Source: Phylloscopus collybita
Taxonomy: Eukaryota > Chordata > Aves > Passeriformes > Phylloscopidae
Assembly (NCBI GenBank): GCA_027886175.1
Contig: JAJNNQ010000137.1
Coordinates: 9,800,001-9,864,000, forward strand
Reading direction: 5' to 3'
Length of the DNA stretch: 64,000 bases
In this document: positions 37,517 to 49,300 of the stretch, one piece after another
Layout of the letters: each line of letters starts with the position of its first letter
How positions within the stretch are numbered: position 1 is the first letter of the stretch
The notes under the pieces: model-generated
Seen by the model: the letters and a program-made list of their open reading frames with translations, nothing else
Database searches by the model: none
What the model was told of the DNA's origin: nothing
Program-made: the position numbers and the translations under genes

Positions 37517-40500
37517 AAAAGGAAAGCAAGCAAAATAAGACATACTTGAGGTTTTTGCTTTGGACTGATTGATCCTCTTAAGAGATTAATTTTGCACTGT
37601 TTGAGTTAGTAGAATCCCAGACAATGACATTGGTGAGTTTAAGATCAACTTTGAGACATTTTCTTGGTCATATAATGAGGTGTTCTATAAAAATAGCCTT
37701 AGTGTGTTGCAATCTTTAAGAAGTATTTAAAAGTCTGATTTGAGCAAGGACAGAGGGCAGGTCATAGGTGTGCTCTGTAATTTTGTTCCTTTCGAACTAT
37801 TCTAAAGCTCTGTATTTAAAAGAAGGTAATGGTCAATTTATTTGTGAGATGGAACCATTTTCTTAGCACAAGAAGCCAGGAAGCAGTTTACCTTTTGCTG
37901 CAAACAAGGTGCTATAAGAAATGATTTCTCAGGCAAGAGATCAAACACTGTGCTGCCCTAAGTACGCTACAGATCACAGCTCTGGCAGACCAGATAAACA
38001 TCCCAGCCTAAAATGAGATTTGTTCCTGTCTTGCAAGTGTTTTATTTACTGCTGGAACAGTTGTTACTGGAAAAAATGTGGCTGAGGCCAGATCATTAAT
38101 CTAAAAAGACAACTCTTTTACAATCAAAGTTACAGCACAGTTTATTAAAGGAAAAAAAAAAAAAAAGGCAGAAAACACTGTTGAATGTTCAAATCAAGTC
38201 CATTTCTGGGCAGGCTTATTCTACTTATACCACTTTGGCATTGCCAGAAGCATCAAGACCAAACTCACACCAGCTCTATTGCATAGTTCTTGCCATTCTC
38301 CTTAAATGCCTTCCTTGATAGGTAAAGGGAAGGCAAAGGGCAAAACTTACGAGCTTTTCCATCATGTAGCCCATCCACAGCATCATTCATACTGCACACA
38401 CCCGTGCCTGCAGCAACCTGCAGTGAGTCTGGTCTCATTTATATTACGCAACAAACCTGTGGGCTGTCACCAGGCAGGGAGCAAACTCCAGAGGAAGGAA
38501 GGCTACTTTTCTGTGTGGAAACTAGAGATCTGATGAGGCTTATCTCACCAAAGCCATATTGCTGTGAAGATAAATAACCAAATGGATCAACATGCCCATA
38601 ATTGACTGATTGCCAGGAATATAAGACATGGAAAGATGATATCAAGTCAGTTTGGGGAAAAAGAAGGAAAGGAAGAGGGAAATCCTCCTCTAAGCATCCA
38701 AGGTCAAGAGGGTCTTTGGCTTAGTGCTTGTCACATTTGTTCATATGCTCAGAGTAGAAAAAAAGAAATATCAGAGTGTCAAGATGCGGAAAAATGAGGG
38801 TGAAGAATTTGGCATATCCCTGTGGCTGTGAGACTTTTTGCCAGAGCACCAGTTTATGACCATGTCAAGAAACATTACATCAGGCTCTGGGAGTGTTTCC
38901 CCAAACCAGTCAGAAACCTCCCCAGACTCAGTCACCTCACAGAGCTATCAAAGAGCCTTTTACAGTATTGTCACCAATGTAAGCCAAGGAGAAAATATGC
39001 TCTTCAATAAAGTTATTTTGGCATCATCTTAATTTGAGACAATTAAAAAAGGGATTCTAAGGCAGAATTGGACACAACTTTTGAGCATTGACTACATAAG
39101 AGGGGACAAGGGAAGATATAGTTCAAATTTAAGTCTAGCACTATTACCCTCAGTCAGGGTTTTTGCACAGGTCCATTGCATAATCATGTAACAAAGCCAC
39201 TGACATGAGTCACGAGGTGAAGGGACTTTTCCAGCTTTTCAGGATCCTGACAAGAATGAGGTTCACATGTGAGAACTTCAAAATGTGGAAAATTGGTGTC
39301 AACTTTCACAAAAAAGAGGATTTTTTGGGAGGAACAGGAGGAGTAATATGCCAAGGAACTTCATTGATTCATCCAGCTTGCTTAAATGTTTGTGCTAGGA
39401 GAATGAGAATCTAAAAAGACTTTTCAACACCATAAATTTTAGGAAGGAGCAATTAAGTTGTCAGCATTAGTGGAAAGTTCAAGTGCATTAACCAGTGCAT
39501 TTCCTAGTTGAACTGTCATGACAGACACCAAGGATCAAAGACAGCCTTAAGTAACATTTTAAGTTATCTGGAGGTAATATGTACAGGCTTAGAATTACCC
39601 TTGGCTAAGTCAAACATGCACTTTCACTACCTCAGTAGATGATTTGCATTAAATATACAACCAGAAAAAAAATGTTAACTTCAGCTCATAGGTTATCATA
39701 TAGGTTCCTACTGCAAGTATTAAGTTTACTGACAAACACATAATTTGCTGCTCTCTAATACTTATTTTTACATTTTTCAAATTTGTGTATTTATAAACTT
39801 GCTGAAGTATATTTCTTCATCTACTTCATATGTCCCTTTATATTCTCAGTGCCAGATTTTGGCTACTATACCTTTAATGATGTCACAGAAATAACAAGTT
39901 TATTGTTACTTGCTGCTGGGCTGTGGAACTGGAAAAATAATTTGATGTCAAGAGAATATTTGATTAACTAACATGGATACCAGCATATGCAACATTGATG
40001 TTGATAAACTACTAACTGAATCTCCATCTTTCCCAGATGATAGCTCTCTTTTCTATATTCCTTTGTGCTGGCTAACAATGTATTTATTTAATGTATATTT
40101 TCAGTGAAGACATATTATTGGACTCAGTCTCTCCAAGATGGAATATAAGTCTGCTGTTCTTCTGGTCCATGTTCTTTCATCAGTTCAGGTCAGTAATTAA
40201 AAAATCTTCCAACATAGATCTGAGGGCGCTGGAAGATAAAAGTTTTGTAAATTCATTGAGATTTGGCTGGGAAGAAATGCAAATACAGCTAACACTTGGA
40301 AAACTTGATGGTTAGCTTACATAATTCATGTGCAAAAGTTGAAGGTCCCAAACTTTGCTGAGCATGGGGAGCAGTGGGAGCATGGAAAACCTCTATTATC
40401 TCTGAATAAGACTGAGCTACCAAGGTCCTATCACTCCTTAATAACCTTAGAGAAAACTATGCTGTTACCAATCTGTAACTTTAACTATTCCAGAAGGCAT

Positions 40501-42434
40501 AGCCTTATATACTGCTGTGCTAAATTACCTTCTTTGTAAACCTGTTTATCCACCCATGAAAAAAAATTGACCTAAGGATTCATCTCACAGGAAGAAGTGC
40601 CACTTACTTGCACTGCTTAAAACATACTTATGTGAATGACCTGTAGATTTACCCACTTCTTGAAATTTCTATCTCTGCTAGTTGAAAAGCATTTTGATTA
40701 AGCTTTGCTGAGTCCTGAATAATGTCAGTGTACAGAAAAGTTCTGCTAAGCCCTTGTCCCTTTATTTGTCTGATCCAAAAATTATAAAATTAAGTAGTTA
40801 ACTGTGCTTGACTCTCATTAGATTTTATTCTACTTAAATGTAAACAACTGTAGTTAACCATGTTTTACACATGTGGTGAGCATACATAGCAGGTTTTACA
40901 GTTGTGAAAGTGAATAAGTGAAGTAATCACTGATACATTTTTCTTTTAATAAAATAATATTTTACAGAAAGACAAAGACAAAATAAACCCTAGTTTACAA
41001 ATTGCCAGAGATGCTTTGAGGGCCTTCAGAATCAGAGATTATAAAGATAACAATATGTCCATACATCTCAGTGTGAAGAATCTATTTCAAGTCTGCAAGC
41101 TGTTGCAAGAATTGTATTTATTTCTGTTGCCATAAAGACTTTGGGACTGAAATTCATAAATTCTTCATCTAACTTTTTTGGAATATTTTCCTATAATTAA
41201 CATAGCTAGCAGCAGGAAAAAAATTCTCCCAGTTAATGAATGTTAAGAAATACTGAGTTAAATTCTCAGGATTTACTCAAAGAGTTGAAAACAAATGTGT
41301 ATTTTAACAGAGTATGAGACAAACTGTAACATCAAAGGCTCTGGAGATTAATATGCAATAATTTGTTGATGACCAGAGCCTTACTGTCTGTGACACAGAT
41401 GGAATTAAAGGCATAGACACATCTGGATTAGTTTAATCATTTCACAGTTATAACAGGGAAAAAAGAAGACAACCAAGTAAGTTCATTTTTGTTGTTAATG
41501 AACATCTGGGGTTGCTGACCATTCTAACTGTAAATAATATCTGATCCAAAATATTTCACATTCTGCATATTAAAACAATATATCCAAGATCTAAGAGAAT
41601 AACTGAGGGGCAAAAGCAATAAAAAATAGTGACATTAGGAAAGAATTAACTGTTAAGCAAGAAAGGAGCTCAGCTTCCTACCCTGTTCAAGATGAATGTA
41701 ATCAAAGGGCATTATGATAATGGTGACACTGACAAGCTGGTTAAAAATTGTTCACCCAGGAGATTTGTACTGTTTCTTAGTAGAAATCTGAGGTTTTGAT
41801 ATTATTATTTCTGTGGGATTCCATATAAATACTAAAGTTTATTTCCTCTTTTTGATCTTCAGAAAAAAGCTAAACTTTTCATTTAGCTGTAATAATATTC
41901 CAAACTGTATGAATATTTAGAAGATTAACAAATTTATACTCCTGAATGATTGGGATGATCAGTGATTTGCTGCTAGAATATTTTTAAATTAAAAACTATT
42001 TAGTACTGGTTCTCTTCATTTTTTCTGCCATATAAATCCCTACAAACAATATCTTGAGCAAATTCCATGCATCAGTGTGAAGAGTTCCAAGATTCCCTCT
42101 CCCTACTAAGTCTTTATTCCCTTCGCTTAGGGTTTCTGAAGTTTTGGTATCTTCTTTTTTTCCCTAAGATATATTCTTGAACATAGACATAAACTGTTAG
42201 TTTTGAACTTGTCATGTTCTATCTTCCTTGACAACAGTTCAAAGAATATTTAAGATATTCTAGTTTGTGACATATGCATGCCTTGTTTGTGGCTAAGATA
42301 TGCTCCATGTATATTATGCCACTGTTTGGTAGGAATTCTTCAGTGTAGGAAAATATTGTGAGCCAAGTATAGTGTTTTTCTTTAAAAATATATGTTGAAA
42401 GAAGGTTTTTGGCTTGGGGATCTTTGAGGTTTTT
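37517..42434. other. Unique AT-rich DNA, no gene recognised
   Basis: About 4.9 kb without a recognised transposon; a 15-A run lies at 38152-38166. Open frames are at most 75 codons. The 38180-38560 and 38800-38960 parts are less AT-rich than average but show no domain in any frame. Confidence 0.55.
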
Positions 42435-42595
42435 TTAGTCATTTCTTGGTTGTGGTTTTTTTGGTTTGGTTTGGTTTTGTGTTTTTTTGTGGTTTTTTTT
42501 TATTTGTTTGTTTGGTTGGTTTTGGGTTTTGTTTGTTTGTTTTTGTGGGTTTTTTTGTTTTGTTTGTTTTTGGTTTTTTGTTGGGGTTTTTGACA
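42435..42595. repeat. G/T-rich low-complexity tract
   Basis: Irregular GGTTTT, GTTT and GGTTTGG words with almost no A or C. The Phe/Val/Gly-rich plus-strand frames and the Lys/Thr/Pro/Gln-rich minus-strand frame are composition artefacts. It lies directly before a CR1 fragment and marks the left edge of the composite repeat cluster. Confidence 0.9.
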
Positions 42596-42639
42596 GTAAA
42601 AGATTTGGATGTTTTTACTTCAGGGGACAAAAAAAAGAG

Positions 42640-42880
42640 GAAAAATAAGGAAATAGGCATAAGCTGCAGTAAGAGAAATTCTTGTTAGATATTAGGAAAA
42701 ATTCACAATCAAGCTGCTCAAACATGGGAACAGGTTGCCCAAAGCAACTGTGAAAATTTATATACTTCTGGAAATAACATAACTCAAACTCCATTTGGAT
42801 AGCACCCTGAGTAAGCTGATCTAACTCTGAAGCTGGTGCTGCTTTGAGTGGGAGAAGTGGGTTTGGACCAGATGACTTAG
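42640..42880 (+). mobile_element. CR1 LINE 3' fragment, diverged
   Basis: The order of CR1 3' UTR words is kept: a cataagctgcagtaagagaa block (about 42658), attcttgttagatattagga (about 42678), gggaacaggttgcccaaagc (about 42726), and ggtttggaccagatgactta (about 42858). The terminal octamer tail is missing or unrecognisable, and the element stops about 100 bases before the minisatellite. It is clearly more diverged than the 32.4-kb copy. Confidence 0.8.
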
Positions 42881-42986
42881 AGAGGTAAGTTACAAGCTGG
42901 ATTGCCTTTTGGTTATCATCCTCGTTATCCTGCAGTTGCTGTGGGGACAAAAGTTGCCAGCGGCCAGCGCTGTAGAATCTGCCCCT

Positions 42987-43298
42987 CCCCATCCCTTGGG
43001 AGAAATAATGCCTGTCCTTCCCCATCCCTTGGGAGAACTAATGCCTGTCCTTCCCCATCCCTTGGGAGAACTAATGCCTGTCCCTCCCCATCCCTTGGGT
43101 GAACTAATGCCTGTCCTTCCCCATCCCTTGGGAGAACTAATGCCTGTCCCTCCCCATCCCTTGGGTGAACTAATGCCTGTCCTTCCCCATCCCTTGGGAG
43201 AAATAATGCCTGTCCCTCCCCATCCCTTGGGAGAACTAATGCCTGTCCCTCCCCATCCCTTGGGTGAACTAATGCCTGTCCCTCCCCACCCCTCAGGA
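42987..43298 (+). repeat. 33-bp minisatellite, nine full copies plus a partial tenth
   Basis: Full copies start at 42987, 43020, 43053, 43086, 43119, 43152, 43185, 43218 and 43251. The partial tenth, at 43284, diverges after ccccacccctcagga. Each unit opens with ccccatcccttggg and closes with aatgcctgtcc plus TT or CT. Copies differ only at three sites: GGGA versus GGGT, AACTA versus AAATA, and the last-but-one base T or C. Copies 3-4 and 5-6 form two matching 66-bp dimers, so a dimer was probably duplicated. Because 33 is divisible by three and no frame holds a stop, open frames of 257 and 215 codons on the minus strand and 233 on the plus strand arise here; they translate as degenerate 11-residue repeats and are not credible genes. 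The minus strand carries GGG-AT-GGGG-A-GGG words in every unit ending in CCCT. Confidence 0.97.
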
Positions 43299-43620
43299 GC
43301 AGGTGAGTCCAAGCGCAGTCCCAGCCCGGCCCGGCCCAGCGCGTGTGCGTGGGCATTGCAGGAAGGGAGCCGAGGCCGGCCCTGCCGTGCCCGTGGGCCA
43401 CCGTGTCTGAAAGGGCCTGTGGGGAGTGGGCTGGAGCAGCATGGAGCAGGCAATCCAGCTTTTTGGGGGTTTGTCCATCTCTGTTTTGTTGTTGCCTCAG
43501 GCTTGGAGAAGGGGAATGCCGGCTGCGGTGGGATCCACCACTTTCTCCTTTGTTCAGGAGGCCCTGTGGCACCTGCTGTGATAACGCCCATCACTTTGTC
43601 TTTGCCTTGATGGCCAGGTG
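43299..43620 (+). other. GC- and CpG-rich segment beside the minisatellite
   Basis: From about 43310 to 43410 at least ten CpGs occur in roughly 100 bases, with a cccggcccggcccagcgcg core near 43325, in a window that otherwise has very few. CpG density falls after about 43420. I infer that this may be the U3 or R part of the LTR whose end follows, but it could equally be independent GC-rich DNA. No coding frame is convincing: the frames across it continue from the repeat. Confidence 0.55.
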
Positions 43621-43820
43621 GAGACGGGTCATGGGGATGAGCACATTCTTGTGAGTAAATCACCCTCTCTTTTGTACACTTTTTTGTTAATATTGTTGTT
43701 ATTACTGTTCTTGGCTTATCCCATTGCTGACTGTTTTCAGGGAATTATCTCAACGAACAGCCTTTACTTTTGTCCCTCTCTCCCCAGAGGGGATTGGGGA
43801 AGAGGAGGGTCTTTTTTGTT
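43621..43820 (+). mobile_element. Probable avian ERVL-type LTR, 3' part, decayed
   Basis: The segment keeps the word order of the 3' part of a common avian ERVL-class LTR: a 'tcttttgtacac' stretch, an attgttgttattactgttc run (about 43693), 'ttatctcaacgaacagcctt' (about 43745), then tacttttgtccctctctccc and a G-rich stretch (43766-43810). The canonical terminal block of the LTR (ending TTAAACC-CA) is gone. No matching second LTR and no internal gag or pol region are visible, so it would be a truncated solo LTR. The assignment rests on memory of the family's general layout. Confidence 0.5.
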
Positions 43821-43879
43821 GTTTAATTCTCATCTGGTTTTAAAAAACGGCATTTAAGATTCAGTTCAATTTATCTTTA

Positions 43880-44007
43880 AGGTCAAGTTGGGTGGACCTC
43901 TGAGCAACCTGATCTAGTGAAAGATGTCCCTGTCCATGGCAAAGAGGTTGGAATTAGATGATATTTAAAGCCCCTTCCAACATGGGCATTTCTATGACTC
44001 TATGATC
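43880..44007 (+). mobile_element. CR1 LINE terminal fragment, about 130 bp
   Basis: It shows the last CR1 blocks: ggacctctgagcaacctgat (about 43894), a 'gatgtccctgtccatggcaa' block, ggttggaattagatgatatt (about 43946), ccttccaacatgggcatttc (about 43973) and a 'tatgactctatgatc' tail. It covers the same 3' region as the copy at 42640-42880, so the two are separate insertions and not one element split by the minisatellite and LTR. Confidence 0.9.
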
Positions 44008-47000
44008 TTTAATGTGTCATTAATCAAATCCATTTACTACAAGTGTCATCACAATAGTATTTTTCAATTTGCTAAAACAATTAAAGTGCTTTCTCATGAT
44101 TTTTTTTTCCTCTTTTAGCTCTTGCCTCCTCTATAGAGTGCTGTAATAAAGTTTGACCATGAGCTTTAATATAGCAAAGCACAGAGTAGCTAATTTTTGT
44201 TAAAGGAATAACTGAATTTACAGACTATGTCAATTGATGTGGACCTTTTTTCAGAGGGTAAGTTATAAAGACAATGGGATAAACACTTTGCTATCATATT
44301 ATTTCTCTGTTCAGCTTTTTAAAAATTGCTGATATATTATCATACAGATTAAAAAGTCATAAATATAACATGAAATAATTATGACAAAAAGTATGTCATA
44401 AACACATATAAAATTGAAATGAAAGTTCTTGTACAAGCAATTCCATTATTAATTATTGATGGAATTCAAAAAAGTACATTGAAAATTCGAAATATTATTT
44501 TAGCCCAAATATCTCACTGAAGATACTGGCAATTAATTCTTTCTTATCCGTACCTAAGGATTAATCAAAAAATCCTATTTTCTTTTTTTAATTTTTTGCA
44601 CAGTGTGAAGAATAATAAATTCAATTATTTAGTTAGCCTTTCAAATTTAGACAGTTTCTACAGAAGGTCACAATATTCTCTTTTATAACTAAATAAATTC
44701 TCCTACTTTCCTGTCCACCATATAGTTATATAAATGAATGTGAAGAAAATCTCTTTAGTCACTGTTATAATTTCCACAACCATGTAACCTACTTCTGGAC
44801 TCAGTAATTTCACTTTCGGGTTTTTTTGTTTCTTTATGTGCTCTTCCCCCTACACTTGTATAAAGTTTTGATATATTAAGTTATATTTCTTCTTTTTTTC
44901 TTAAGCCTGCTTTTAAAAGGATTTATTTATTCCATTTACTGCTAGAACCATATGTTGATGTAACATGTGTTGTGCAATTACTCTGCAAAGATGATCTCAA
45001 ATCCCTCTCTGTACCCTTGATAACTGCCTGGTATTTAGTGCTCCCTCTCATATTGTATTTCAGTAAACCTCACATATTTGCAGCTGGTTTCCCCGTCTGT
45101 ATCCTTTATGCAGATGAGAAACATCAAAAGATTTTGAGTCATAACACCTGTTGGATTTCCTTCTGTATTTATTTGCAGATTGGAACATTTCTGTATGACA
45201 TGTTATCTGCTTTCTGTTTCAAAATAGTTTCCTTTCCATTGACTCATATGCTCCTGAATAATTCCCTCCTCATCTCTATTTTCTGGATCAGAAAGCACTG
45301 CCCACAACAAAGACACAGAAAGAACGTGTATAAAAACTTCTCACAGCATGTAGGACAGATTTACAGCCTTCAGAGGAACGTGAAAAAGAAGTCATAATAA
45401 TAGTACTCACTGTGCCTGTCTCCAATTTTGTTTACATTTGTATTATGCTGAAACCAGGACAATTATCATTGCAATTATCATCTATGTTGTGATTATCGTT
45501 ATTATGACAGCCAATAACAATCCTATCTTTCCCCATTGTACAGCTCACTAAGTTTATGTAAACCATCAAGTTTGACTTATTTTCTTTTGATAACCAAAAA
45601 TATTCCATTCCTTGATAGATATAATGATTTTATGTAAATTTGAGTTGCAAAACAGTATGCCCCTGTCTACAGTTTTAGGCAGAAGAAGGATTGTGAAATC
45701 TTAAAGACCACATTTTTTACCAAAGCTATGCTGTTTAACTGTTGGATTGCCTTGGGCTTGGCCTCTCTCCTATAGACAATGGATGATGTCACATGATATA
45801 ATTGCTCCTATTCCATTCAGAATGTGATCACATATTTGCTTTGGCAAAATGAGTGGTTGCCTTTAAATCTTTCACAGTTTGTGAAGCAATGTAAAGGCTG
45901 AGGCACCTTTCAGGTGTGAATTATTTCAATAAATTGTATAAATGCTACTAAATTTTATGTTATACTTTCACCTGGTCATATTAGCTCTGAAGAGTACAAG
46001 AAAGCAAATAAATAAAAAAAGGACAGAAGCCTCCAGAGTACATTATATTGGATATAACATAAAATAATGCCTTCTTAGTACTTTGTTCTCTTCAAAAAAT
46101 CTTACTGAGTGCATATATGTGCACATAATTCAACAAAATTTGGGCCCAAGAATTCACAAGACATCAGAGAATTTCACCTACTCTAATCTGCCCCAGCTTT
46201 TCTTATCCTTGTTCACATTATATTAGGAATTCATTGCAGATGCAATGAGCTGTTTATTCTGACAAACTCAGTGCCAAAGTGGCTTAATCCAAAAATACAT
46301 CTGAGTCTATAGTGCCTATTAATAGGGTGCAAGTGTGATATGCAATGTAAAACATTTAGATTCTTCCTAATGCAACACAGATTATAAATGACATTGCTGG
46401 TACACTTTGGATGTCCATCATGATAAGCAAATATTTTTTTATAAGTCCATGGCTGCTTGACTTTAGCTTGCTTCCATGGGGCATAAGTCAGAACAGTACA
46501 GGCCCCAGGAGTTTTATGAGGCATGGTTTTCTAAAAATTTTTATTTTTTATATAATTCTGCTGTTTGTTGACTACATGAAATAAAAATGAGTTTCAGAAA
46601 ACCCAATTCCTGTTTTCAAACACAGATCTACAGCCAGAAATAAAACATTAGACTACTTTTTCTTTTTTTTGTGCTCATTTACCACAATTGATTTCTCCTT
46701 TATAAAATGGAGTTTAAAACAGATTTTAGAATGTGCAAAAGATATGAAGACTTAAAAGAATTTTTCATAAAATTATCCAATGTAATTAAGCAATTACAAA
46801 GGCATTTTCCCATTAAATAACACATTTTTGAAAAATATGAAAATACATTCATGCTGTTTTTTGAATGCCACTGATTTATAGAAATTGGATTGGTATTTTT
46901 TGCTTATTTCAAATCAGCCTAGTTAAATAACTAGAAAAAATGTAGAACTGGAAGAAAATGCTTTCTATCCAAGCAAAAATAATTTTGACCAACAGGGTTT

Positions 47001-49300
47001 GACACTGAAACCACTATAGTTATGTTGATCTACATCAGCCAGGGATCTCGGTCTTATAAACAATTTGAGTCTTGCTCTTACTGATGGTATATATGCTCAG
47101 TTTCAAAAGGGATACTCACATTTGATGTGGAACATATGTGGAAATATTTGAGATATAAAAATAGCAATAGACAGAATCACTTAAGAATGTGATACAAGTG
47201 TTCATATTCTGGAAATATGTTGAGATCCTTTGCACCTAATAAACAGACAATAGACACTCCATGCTGCCACATTGGCCATGTCATCCCCTTAAACTGGAAA
47301 ACAAGCAGCTGCTAGTTTTTCTGATGAGGCAGAAAAAGAATATTTCTACTGCTATTGAAAAAGTGTAATAAAGGAAAGAATTGCCACATAAGAAATGATG
47401 ACATTGCTGGAGAGCTGTGAGATTCTGTGATGAAATAAACTTATGTTTATTTAACCACAAGAATTATGTGCCAGCCTATGTGGAGTAACTGGAAATTTGG
47501 ATTCATTATGCTGATTTTATTGTTAATGTCATATGTTACTTATAAACTAATGAAAAACTTGAACATAAACTTAAGTTAACTTTAATTAGCTTTTTTTTTC
47601 CCTGAAAAAAGAATATTCCTGGGGCACACTCTTCTAACACGTTGGCCTGGCCTTTTGCTTTATGGCTTTCTAGCTTTTACTGAATTATACTCTTAGTCCT
47701 TTCATTAATCCTTGTCTTCATTTTGCTTTTGATTTACAGGGTGAAATACTTCAACTTTATTTGATAGATCGTCATTTCAAGGTAGTAATCCTTTCTGCCA
47801 CTATTCCACTGTGAACTGGTTTCTTCCAGAGGAGGGTCTTGTTAGCGGTTGGTGGAGAATTCTGTTCTGGATGAGACTGGGAAGATTTCTCTAAAATGAC
47901 TTCACAGGAATAGAGACAGTGGACAAAAGCTGGCCAGTTCCCTTTTCTGTTCAACCTCATGAACAGGACATCAAGTCCTGCTTTGAATATTCCACACAAT
48001 TCACACAGCACTTGAATAATGGAGATTATTTTTTTCAGTGTGGCTATGCCTACATTAGAGAGTGAATCAACACAGTGGTTTTACAGAGTGTGGTCAGTGA
48101 TGGTGGTGCAGTGTCCACTCCACAAACCTTTCAAGGTTTATATTCCCAAATCTCTCTTGTCTTGTCTCAGGACCTCAATATGATGATTGGAGCACATTAT
48201 CATCTTTCAGGAATTTCTCTTCTAGATTCATTTGCTCTGCAAGAAATCCAGTTTTCATGCTTTGAGGCCATCCTCTGCTGCCACAACTACAGACTATAAT
48301 TGAGGCAGCAAGGATATTTCCTTCAAAAATATGTTACTGATACTGATTAGAATGAGAATACTAGATACACCTTTCATTTTCTTTTCTACACTAAACTATT
48401 GGAGTCTTGGTAGAATCAGAATTGGCATGGTGCTATACAGTGTAGAATAAGCCATATGGGACAATTCTGAAACATATAATTTTGATGCTGAGCCACTAAG
48501 GTATTGCTGGTGGTTTGAATTAAAATGAATAATGAGTACAGTTTGGAGTAGAAGAATGTGAGCAGGATTTTTTTTTCTTTGTTACTTTCTTAATTTACTT
48601 GTAAAAAATAAAGAGTTCAACCTTGAATTAGGTTGTGGGTTTTTTTTTTATTTCTCTCTTCATACCATCAATGTCTGTTGGTCAGCATGGCAGGAATAGA
48701 AGAATAGATGATGGAATGTTCTGTTCCAAAGGACATATGCAACTCCTTAAGAAGTATATTTAGGCCTACACTGTATTATTTAGACACAACCCATATGTAG
48801 GGTGTGGTATGGATCTGGACAAGATTGCAGTTTCTTGGCATCTAAAGTACTTGGTTTACATTGGCCCTATACAGTTTCCAGATTTCTTGGAAATTCTCCT
48901 GGAGTTCATACTGATCTGGATGAGGAAGAACATATGGAGATATTAATCCATGCCCTCATGCAAGCTTCATGACTGAAAACATCGCTAAATGCCTGCTTCC
49001 TCAGGGAAGAGATGGTATATTTTGGTGCTTACTGGAAACCCAGCTCTCATTCTTTCATCATAAACCATATTGCTGGTCCTTTACAAACCTGCTGTGCAAG
49101 CACTACTCTTCAATGTTCCTTCTCTCAGGGGACCATTAGGGAATACCTGTGCCCATTCAGCAGTCCAGCAAGGACATCCTTGCTCAGGAGATGCCTCCAG
49201 TGAGAGCCAGCAAAGTGGATAATACTCTAGGACCTTAAAACATTTTGGGTATTGATTTTCAGAGAATTTTATTGCTCTTGTATCTTCTATCGAGGTAGTT
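44008..49300. other. Unique AT-rich DNA, no gene recognised
   Basis: The longest open frame is 141 codons at 44972-45397 on the plus strand, rich in Leu, Ile, Phe, Ser and Cys. I recognise no family, and stop-free AT-rich sequence of this length can occur by chance. A minus-strand frame of 97 codons at 46231-46524 is likewise unrecognised. No transposon or RNA gene was seen. Confidence 0.55.

Noticed and set aside
37228..37543. Four overlapping open frames of about 90 to 102 codons
   Set aside because: They are translations of the TTCCC/TTTTTC tract on both strands.
42890..43663. Open frame of 257 codons (minus) and overlapping frames of 215 (minus) and 233 (plus) codons
   Set aside because: The length comes from the 33-bp tandem repeat, whose unit is divisible by three and stop-free in several frames on both strands at once. 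No domain, start context or splice structure supports a gene.
42640..44007. One CR1 split by insertion of the minisatellite and LTR
   Set aside because: Both CR1 pieces cover the same 3' UTR blocks, so they are two insertions.
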